Shown here: positions 1-4,825 of the stretch, piece by piece
Layout of the letters: each line of letters begins with the position of its first letter
Position numbering within the stretch: the first letter of the stretch is position 1
NCBI GenBank assembly: GCA_014729055.1
Contig: WJKO01000209.1
Location: 1-6,586 of the forward strand
Length of the DNA: 6,586 bases
Direction: 5' to 3'
From: Promethearchaeota archaeon
GTDB taxonomy: Archaea > Asgardarchaeota > Lokiarchaeia > Sigyniarchaeales > Promethearchaeaceae
Notes under the pieces: generated by a model
The model's database searches: none
Told to the model about the DNA's origin: nothing
The model's input: the letters and a program-made list of their open reading frames with translations, nothing else
Made by a program: the position numbers and the translations under genes

Positions 1-2
1 TA

Positions 3-860
3 ATATCTTTAGTTTTATTATTTTCTATAAAATTAGTCTCAAGAAAGTTTGGCTTACCTGTTAAAAGAGTATTTCCCAGTTTTGAACGTTTTCTTAGCAA
101 AAAACACTTTAAGAATATACGAGATGTGTTGACTATTTCCATAATCTCTATAATGATTTTGATTCCATCTCTTTTTATCTTTACCCAACTTGCGTTTAGC
201 GAGTTGTCTGGTGATTTATTCGGACCAGACTCTAAATGGGCCTACTTATATGTGAGTTTTATGAATTCTATAAAGGTTGGGGGATTGGCCGTATTAATCA
301 ATTTAATTTTCGGTATTCCTCTCGCCTTCATTATTACTAAACGGAAATGGGGAAAAATAATAACTATATTAGATACGATTCTCGATATTCCCATTGCTAT
401 ACCGTCGGCAGCACTTGGATTTGCAATCTTTATGTTTTGGGGTCCCTCCGGGATAGGATTATTTCAACCGGGTTTTGTAATGATCTTATTCGTGCATGTG
501 ACCTTCACGTTTCCTTATATGGTTCGTCCGATAATTGGGGTACTTGAATCTTCAAATAAAGGTGTGGAAGAAGCAGCTAGGACTTTGGGGGCATCTAATA
601 TGACTGTATTTCGGAAAATTACATTGCCAAATATCAAACAAGGAATCATTGCTGGCTCTATAATGGTGTTTACGAGATCTTTAGGAGAGACTGGGGCAAC
701 GATTGTTGTCATGGGTAGTGTTCGAACAATTCCTGTATTAATCGTAGACTGGGTAGAAGCAAGTGCATATGCAAGCGCAGTTTTTTCGAGTATTATTGTT
801 ATTCTTTTTAGTGCTTGTCTTCTGTTATTACTGCGTTATATAAAAAAGCGAGGTGGATAA
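3..860 (+). CDS. ABC importer permease, 5'-truncated; second half of a probable fused two-domain permease
   Basis: Integral membrane subunit of a binding-protein-dependent ABC importer, related to the ModB/WtpB/CysT/FbpB permease group. The frame is open from the left edge; a GTG at 126 is a possible start but is probably not real, because the preceding 41 codons read as the end of a hydrophobic helix followed by a basic cytoplasmic stretch (IKLVSRKFGLPVKR...), like the tail of an upstream permease domain. The visible complete domain has about six hydrophobic segments (roughly bases 126-200, 258-335, 375-430, 465-515, 640-680, 771-839). The coupling 'EAA' loop is clear at about 567-632 (EEAARTLG, then TLP), followed by SLGETGATIVVMG, similar to the SLGEFGAT segment of molybdate/sulfate permeases. 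The stop lies one base before the preferred ATG of the next gene, so they are probably one operon. Substrate is not readable from sequence. The permease assignment is firm; the fusion is an inference from the open frame. Confidence 0.88.
   Translation: MSLVLLFSIKLVSRKFGLPVKRVFPSFERFLSKKHFKNIRDVLTISIISIMILIPSLFIFTQLAFSELSGDLFGPDSKWAYLYVSFMNSIKVGGLAVLINLIFGIPLAFIITKRKWGKIITILDTILDIPIAIPSAALGFAIFMFWGPSGIGLFQPGFVMILFVHVTFTFPYMVRPIIGVLESSNKGVEEAARTLGASNMTVFRKITLPNIKQGIIAGSIMVFTRSLGETGATIVVMGSVRTIPVLIVDWVEASAYASAVFSSIIVILFSACLLLLLRYIKKRGG
850..855 (+). promoter_or_regulatory. Ribosome binding site GAGGTG deciding the first ATPase start
   Basis: GAGGTG sits six bases before the ATG at 862, inside the last codons of the permease gene. 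The alternative GTG start at 853 lies within this motif and has no purine-rich motif of its own. This favours ATG 862 and suggests translation coupled to the end of the permease gene. Confidence 0.7.
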
Positions 861-861
861 T

Positions 862-2007
862 ATGCCTGACATCGAACTAATCCATATCAGTAAATATTTC
901 AATGAAGGAAAGGTCAAAGCGGTTAATGATATTTCCTTAAAGATCAATGATGGTGAATATGTTTTTCTACTTGGTCCGAGCGGTTGTGGGAAAACGACGA
1001 CCTTACGAATGATAGCAGGATTAGAGACACCCACGAAAGGCAATATATTAATTGATAATAAAGATGTTAGAGACATACCGCCAGAAGATCGCGATATGGG
1101 GTTCGTTTTTCAACATTTTGAGGTCTTTATGCATATGACGGTATGGGAAAATGTGGTCTTTGGATTAGAAATGCGCGGTTTTTCAAAAGATTACATCCAA
1201 GAAAAAGCCGTACAAACCTTAAAAATGATTGATTTGTTGAAATATCGCGATGAATACCCATATATTTTCGGTAATCCTGGACTTCAGAAGATTGCATTAG
1301 CCCGCGCAATTACGACGGGTGCGAAAATAATGATTATGGATGAACCTTTAGGTTCTTTAGATCCAAAAGTATCTGAAGTATTCCGATTTGAATTGAGAAA
1401 TTTAATTAAGGATTTAGGTTTGACCGCAATACATGTGACACATAATCAAGAAGAAGCAATGAGTATTGCAGATAAGATAATCGTAATGAGAAATGGAAAA
1501 ATTTTACAAATGGGTTCTCCCTTTGCTTTATATGAATACCCGAATTCTATTTTCACCGCCAATTTCTTAGGAGAAACGAATTTCTTAGAGGGATTTATTC
1601 TGAAACTGGTAGATAAAGAGAAAATGAAGGTATGGGTACGATTGGGCGGTCCAAAATTCTTATGTAATAATCTTGATGAAAAGTTTGCCTTAGATGATAA
1701 TGTTGTCATTGCATTTCGTTATGAAGATGTATATTTGTTCCCTGAAGACTACGATTTTGAAGATTCAATCTATGATTGGAGCAAAATGAATTTTTTTGAA
1801 GCTAAATTAAACTATTCCAGGTTTATCGGGTCTACAAAACGATTCTATTTAGATTTGGAATCTGGAGATTCGTTTATTGCTATTAAACAAGGTAACTTTG
1901 AAGAAAACTTTGAAGTAGGGGATGAAATAATAGTAGGTATTCATCAAAATGATATTTATGTATTTAAAACGCCCGAGAATCTGTTATATGAATTGTCTTT
2001 ATATTAG
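862..2007 (+). CDS. ABC transporter ATPase with degenerate signature motif and C-terminal TOBE-like domain
   Basis: Cytoplasmic ATP-binding subunit of the importer, 381 residues from ATG 862 (384 from GTG 853; the GAGGTG site supports 862). In the 381-residue numbering: Walker A GPSGCGKTT at 38-46, Q-loop Gln84 (FVFQHF), Walker B IMIMDEP with Asp160 and catalytic Glu161, D-loop GSLD, and switch His194 (IHVTHNQEEA). The signature motif expected about residue 136-140 is FGNPG instead of LSGGQ, although the flanking YPY and LQKIALARAI align normally, so this is substitution rather than frameshift. Residues about 240-381 form a MalK/ModC-style TOBE-like region (FRYEDVYLFPED; GSTKRFYLDL; GDEIIVGI). 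Stop at 2005-2007 overlaps or nearly abuts the next gene, which encodes a partner ATPase with the reverse set of defects. Closest recognisable group is the MalK/FbpC/ModC/PotA-type importer ATPases; substrate unknown. Confidence 0.93.
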   Translation: MPDIELIHISKYFNEGKVKAVNDISLKINDGEYVFLLGPSGCGKTTTLRMIAGLETPTKGNILIDNKDVRDIPPEDRDMGFVFQHFEVFMHMTVWENVVFGLEMRGFSKDYIQEKAVQTLKMIDLLKYRDEYPYIFGNPGLQKIALARAITTGAKIMIMDEPLGSLDPKVSEVFRFELRNLIKDLGLTAIHVTHNQEEAMSIADKIIVMRNGKILQMGSPFALYEYPNSIFTANFLGETNFLEGFILKLVDKEKMKVWVRLGGPKFLCNNLDEKFALDDNVVIAFRYEDVYLFPEDYDFEDSIYDWSKMNFFEAKLNYSRFIGSTKRFYLDLESGDSFIAIKQGNFEENFEVGDEIIVGIHQNDIYVFKTPENLLYELSLY

Positions 2008-2021
2008 TGGTTGAAAAAGAA

Positions 2022-3245
2022 ATGGTACATATAGAATTGAAAAACATATCCAAAAATTACGGTAAAATTAAAGCATTGGATAATGTATCATTAGAGATTA
2101 AAAATGAAGAGTTCTTCATTATCCTAGGTCCAACGGGTGCTGGAAAAACTACGTTGCTAAAAATTATAGCTGGACTTATAAAACCTGATTCAGGAAAAGT
2201 GTTTTTCGATGGTAAAGATGTAACTGATAAAAGAGCAAACGAACGCAATCTCGGATATGTATTCGAAAATTATGCATTATTTCCCCATATGAACGTTCAA
2301 GAAAATATATGTTATAGTGGTAGAGTGAACAACCGTCCAGAACAGCAAACGAATTTACTCGCCGAACAAGTTTTAATGATAACTTTACTAAAAGGAAGAA
2401 ATAATGCATATCCTGAGCAACTGAGTGGCGGGATGCAACAACGTGTAGCATTGTGTCGAGCATTGATGAACTTGGAAAAAACTGGACTTCTGTTATTGGA
2501 TGAACCCTTGAAGGCGTTAGATGCAGGATTGAGGATGAGCTTACGTAAGGAGATCCTTGATATGGTGAAGTCTTCGTATCTACAACTTACAGCTATACAT
2601 GTAACCAACGAAATGGAAGAAGCTATGATGATGGCAGATAGAATTGCCATATTTGATGAGTCAAAATTAATTCAAGTTGGAACACCATTTGAGTTATATT
2701 ATCGTCCGCATAATCTTTTTGTAGCCAATTTTATGTCAGAAATAAATTATTTTGAGGGTATTTGTGTTAAAAATAAATCCGCCACATGGAATACAGATAA
2801 AAAACCAAAAAGTAATAATCGATTGTTTGCAGAAATACAAGATACCTCCGAAATAATGCCTATTGATTTGGGTGAAGAGGAATTATTCGTAGTGTATATA
2901 GACAAGCAAACTTACAATGCAATAGAAGACAATGAGAAGGTAATTCTTATCGTACGTGCCAATCACATGAAAATTCGGATTAAAGATCGAACATCTGAAA
3001 AACATAATTCATTCCTTGGCAAAATTAAACGCCGAAAATTTATGGGTGTGTTTTACCGATTTGAAATAATATGTCAAGTATATGATAAAGAGAAAAAAAT
3101 AATTGTAACAATTCCCGCTACAAATGAGATTCATAAGTATTATCTAGAAGGAAAATCCGTTACGGTTTATTTTCCAAGGGAATTGGGTACATTATTTAAA
3201 CATCCCGGAAAGAAAACAATTCAGCATGTTTTAAAGTTGGAATAG
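2022..3245 (+). CDS. Second ABC transporter ATPase, intact signature but altered Q-loop and switch residue
   Basis: Partner ATP-binding subunit, 407 residues from ATG 2022. A GTG at 2007 overlapping the previous stop (TAGTG) would add five residues. I prefer 2022 because MVHIELKNIS aligns directly with MPDIELIHIS of the first ATPase, but neither start has a good Shine-Dalgarno motif, so the GTG with stop-start coupling remains possible. In the 407-residue numbering: Walker A GPTGAGKTT at 36-44, LSGGMQQRVAL at 134-144 (intact signature), Walker B LLLLDEP with Asp160 and Glu161, D-loop KALD. The Q-loop Gln is Glu82 (YVFENY, codon gaa) and the switch His is Asn196 (IHVTNEMEEA, codon aac). Residues about 245-407 are a divergent TOBE-like region (GKIKRRKFMGVFYRFEI; GKSVTVYFP), longer than that of the first ATPase. 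Probably forms a heterodimer with the first ATPase under the upstream permease. Confidence 0.92.
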   Translation: MVHIELKNISKNYGKIKALDNVSLEIKNEEFFIILGPTGAGKTTLLKIIAGLIKPDSGKVFFDGKDVTDKRANERNLGYVFENYALFPHMNVQENICYSGRVNNRPEQQTNLLAEQVLMITLLKGRNNAYPEQLSGGMQQRVALCRALMNLEKTGLLLLDEPLKALDAGLRMSLRKEILDMVKSSYLQLTAIHVTNEMEEAMMMADRIAIFDESKLIQVGTPFELYYRPHNLFVANFMSEINYFEGICVKNKSATWNTDKKPKSNNRLFAEIQDTSEIMPIDLGEEELFVVYIDKQTYNAIEDNEKVILIVRANHMKIRIKDRTSEKHNSFLGKIKRRKFMGVFYRFEIICQVYDKEKKIIVTIPATNEIHKYYLEGKSVTVYFPRELGTLFKHPGKKTIQHVLKLE

Positions 3246-3302
3246 AATATAAAATGGAAAAACAAAAAAAACAAGAAGTATCAAAAAAGTTAATCAGACT
3301 GC

Positions 3303-3310
3303 TATAAAAT
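3303..3310 (+). promoter_or_regulatory. Possible TATA-like promoter element ahead of the DUF47 gene
   Basis: TATAAAAT lies in the 101-base A-rich gap between the second ATPase and the DUF47 gene. If the organism is archaeal, transcription would begin about 25 bases downstream, near 3332, just before the ribosome binding site. AT-rich sequence gives such matches by chance; the gap is also short enough for read-through from the ATPase genes. Confidence 0.2.
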
Positions 3311-3333
3311 AAAAATAGAATATAAATATACAA

Positions 3334-3338
3334 GAGGT
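3334..3338 (+). promoter_or_regulatory. Ribosome binding site GAGGT for the DUF47 gene
   Basis: GAGGT eight bases before ATG 3347. An intervening ATG at 3339 hits a stop after three codons, so 3347 is the start. The phoU gene on the other strand has the same motif at the same spacing. Confidence 0.7.
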
Positions 3339-3346
3339 ATGAATCT

Positions 3347-4042
3347 ATGAGCTCTTTAATGGAGTATTTTAAATCCCGAAATAAAGAAAGCGCAATTAAT
3401 AAAATAGCCGTACATATGTCAAAGGTTTTAGAGTGTACAGTTGAGTTTGAAAAGGCAATTCATTTTCTTATTGAAGAAAAGAATTATGATCTGGCTCTAA
3501 AAGTATTTCTAAGAGTCAATGAATTGGAGCATCAAGCCGACAATATAAGACGGGACATTCTCAACATGTTATCGGAAGCAGAATTAAAAATACCGATTCG
3601 CGAGAATCTTTCGCATTTGGTGAAAAGAATAGATGATGTGGCAAATGCAGCGAATGCATGCGCGAGAATACTCGTTTATATGAATTATGAGGATTTCAGA
3701 AAGCTTGATGATGAAGTTCATGTTAAAATGGTAGAGATGGGTCAAGTAACTATAGAAGCTGTAAAAACTCTAAATTTAATGCTTAAAAATATGATTGATG
3801 AGACAGAAGATGATGTGCAAGAGATGGCAAATAAAGTAAATCTTTATGAGCATAAAGCTGACGAATTGCATTTTGCTATCAATAGAATCCTTGTTGCAGG
3901 CGGAAGTAAATATGATATAAATCCATTTTCATCATACGAAATTATGAAAATGTTGACTAAATTTGAGAATATCTCTGATGCGGCGGAATCTGTGGCTGAT
4001 TATTTAGTCATCTTAGAAATTCTAACGCAAACGCGAGTTTAG
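3347..4042 (+). CDS. DUF47 / PhoU-like phosphate transport accessory protein (TIGR00153 type)
   Basis: All-helical, soluble PhoU-like protein of 231 residues, a normal length for the DUF47 family; members are usually encoded next to a PiT-type phosphate transporter and are thought to regulate it. ExxxD-type metal-binding motifs are visible: E61-D65 (LEHQAD), a weaker D96/D97-N100 (RIDDVAN), E168-D172 (YEHKAD) and E207-D211 (FENISD). No signal peptide or membrane segment. The start at 3347 is supported by GAGGT at 3334-3338. No PiT gene is visible; instead the protein follows an ABC importer operon by 101 bases on the same strand and converges with phoU. This context suggests it serves the ABC importer or phosphate uptake generally. 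The family call is confident; its target is inferred. Confidence 0.9.
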   Translation: MSSLMEYFKSRNKESAINKIAVHMSKVLECTVEFEKAIHFLIEEKNYDLALKVFLRVNELEHQADNIRRDILNMLSEAELKIPIRENLSHLVKRIDDVANAANACARILVYMNYEDFRKLDDEVHVKMVEMGQVTIEAVKTLNLMLKNMIDETEDDVQEMANKVNLYEHKADELHFAINRILVAGGSKYDINPFSSYEIMKMLTKFENISDAAESVADYLVILEILTQTRV

Positions 4043-4061
4043 TGTAGAAATTGATTGATTG

Positions 4062-4084
4062 GATTCTTAGAATCGATGTTTTTT
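4062..4084 (+). terminator. Possible weak terminator between the convergent operons
   Basis: A perfect five-base inverted repeat GATTC-TTA-GAATC (4062-4074) is followed after four bases by six Ts (4079-4084), 20 bases beyond the DUF47 stop. The stem is short and AT-rich, so it would be weak; in an archaeon the T-run alone may act. On the opposite strand five Ts (4093-4089) could serve phoU. Confidence 0.35.
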
Positions 4085-4109
4085 AAAGAAAAATATTCGT
4101 CTTGTTATA

Positions 4110-4760
4110 TCATTTAATTTCGATTCGTTTTCCGGTGATCATATAGTGAACCATCTCGCTAATATCACAAGCATGGTCACCACATCTTTCCAAATAACGC
4201 GAAGTCATGATATAAGCGATGCAAACGGGTATATTCTGAGCATTTTCCATCATATATGTTAAACATTCGCGAAATATACTCATTCGATAGTCATCTACTA
4301 CATCATCTCGTGGACCCATCTCTTTAATTGGTTCTAATTCTTCTTGATCAAATGCTTTAAGGCAGTCTTGAACCATTTTCACGGCTACTTCGGTCATCTG
4401 TTTAATCAAAACTATCTTTTTGATATGTCGTTTTCCATCCAATTCTTTTCGCACAATATTCGCTATATCTTTTCCATATCTACCTATTCGCGTCAATTTT
4501 ACGGTTGACTTTAATATGCAAGCTAACGTACGCATATCTATCGCCATAGGTTGATACTGAGCGATCATTTTCAGTGCTTTTCCCTCAATTTCATTATCAT
4601 ATTTCATTAGAGTATCTTTTTTTGCGTGCGTTTTTTCCGCAAGTTCTATGTCGAGATTGATTAAAGATTCTATTGAATCTTCTAAGATCTCACATGCGAG
4701 ACTACCCATACTATATACATCTTGTTTTAAACGGTTGAGCATATTGTGAAACTTTTCCAT
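4110..4760 (-). CDS. phoU: Phosphate uptake regulator PhoU
   Basis: Cytoplasmic all-helical regulator of Pst phosphate import, 216 residues, the usual two-repeat PhoU length. Repeat 1 carries IAQYQPMAIDMRT (66-78) and the KLTRIGRYGKDIA segment (88-100). Repeat 2 carries YLERCGDHACDISE (189-202), a textbook ExxxD metal-binding motif (E191, D195, then D199). In repeat 1 the corresponding ExxxD is TRIGR (T90, R94), so the first metal site lacks both acidic residues; I believe this variant is common in archaeal PhoU, but cannot verify it here. The start is ATG at 4760 with GAGGT eight bases upstream (4773-4769). It lies 65 bases downstream of the PstA-coding end on the same strand, so it is probably cotranscribed. 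Notably, no pstB separates them. It converges with the DUF47 gene, a distant family relative. Confidence 0.94.
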   Translation of the reverse strand: MEKFHNMLNRLKQDVYSMGSLACEILEDSIESLINLDIELAEKTHAKKDTLMKYDNEIEGKALKMIAQYQPMAIDMRTLACILKSTVKLTRIGRYGKDIANIVRKELDGKRHIKKIVLIKQMTEVAVKMVQDCLKAFDQEELEPIKEMGPRDDVVDDYRMSIFRECLTYMMENAQNIPVCIAYIMTSRYLERCGDHACDISEMVHYMITGKRIEIK

Positions 4761-4768
4761 AAGTTTAA

Positions 4769-4773
4769 ACCTC
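4769..4773 (-). promoter_or_regulatory. Ribosome binding site GAGGT for phoU
   Basis: On the minus strand GAGGT stands eight bases before the phoU ATG at 4760, within the 65-base gap after the Pst permease gene. This supports the chosen start and independent ribosome loading on a shared transcript. Confidence 0.7.
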
Positions 4774-4825
4774 TTTATTTTTTAAATTTTATATTTAATC
4801 CATTCTTTTTGAGTATCAGTTTAAC

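Noticed and set aside
126..128. GTG as the start of the left permease
   Set aside because: No ribosome binding site is evident and the frame is open and protein-like upstream to the window edge.
1267..1281. Frameshift as the cause of the missing LSGGQ
   Set aside because: Reading frame and conserved residues are continuous on both sides with normal spacing, so compensating frameshifts are unlikely.
2176..2650. Minus-strand open frames opposite the second ATPase
   Set aside because: They overlap conserved ATPase motifs on the plus strand and encode nothing recognisable.
3254..3307. A 17-codon Lys-rich open frame between the second ATPase and DUF47 genes
   Set aside because: It has no ribosome binding site, is very short and is made of A-rich codons expected by chance in this gap.
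4787..4796. TATA-like AAATATAAAA upstream of phoU on the minus strand
   Set aside because: A start about 25 bases downstream would fall past the GAGGT site, so it does not fit a leader containing that site; the region is simply AT-rich.
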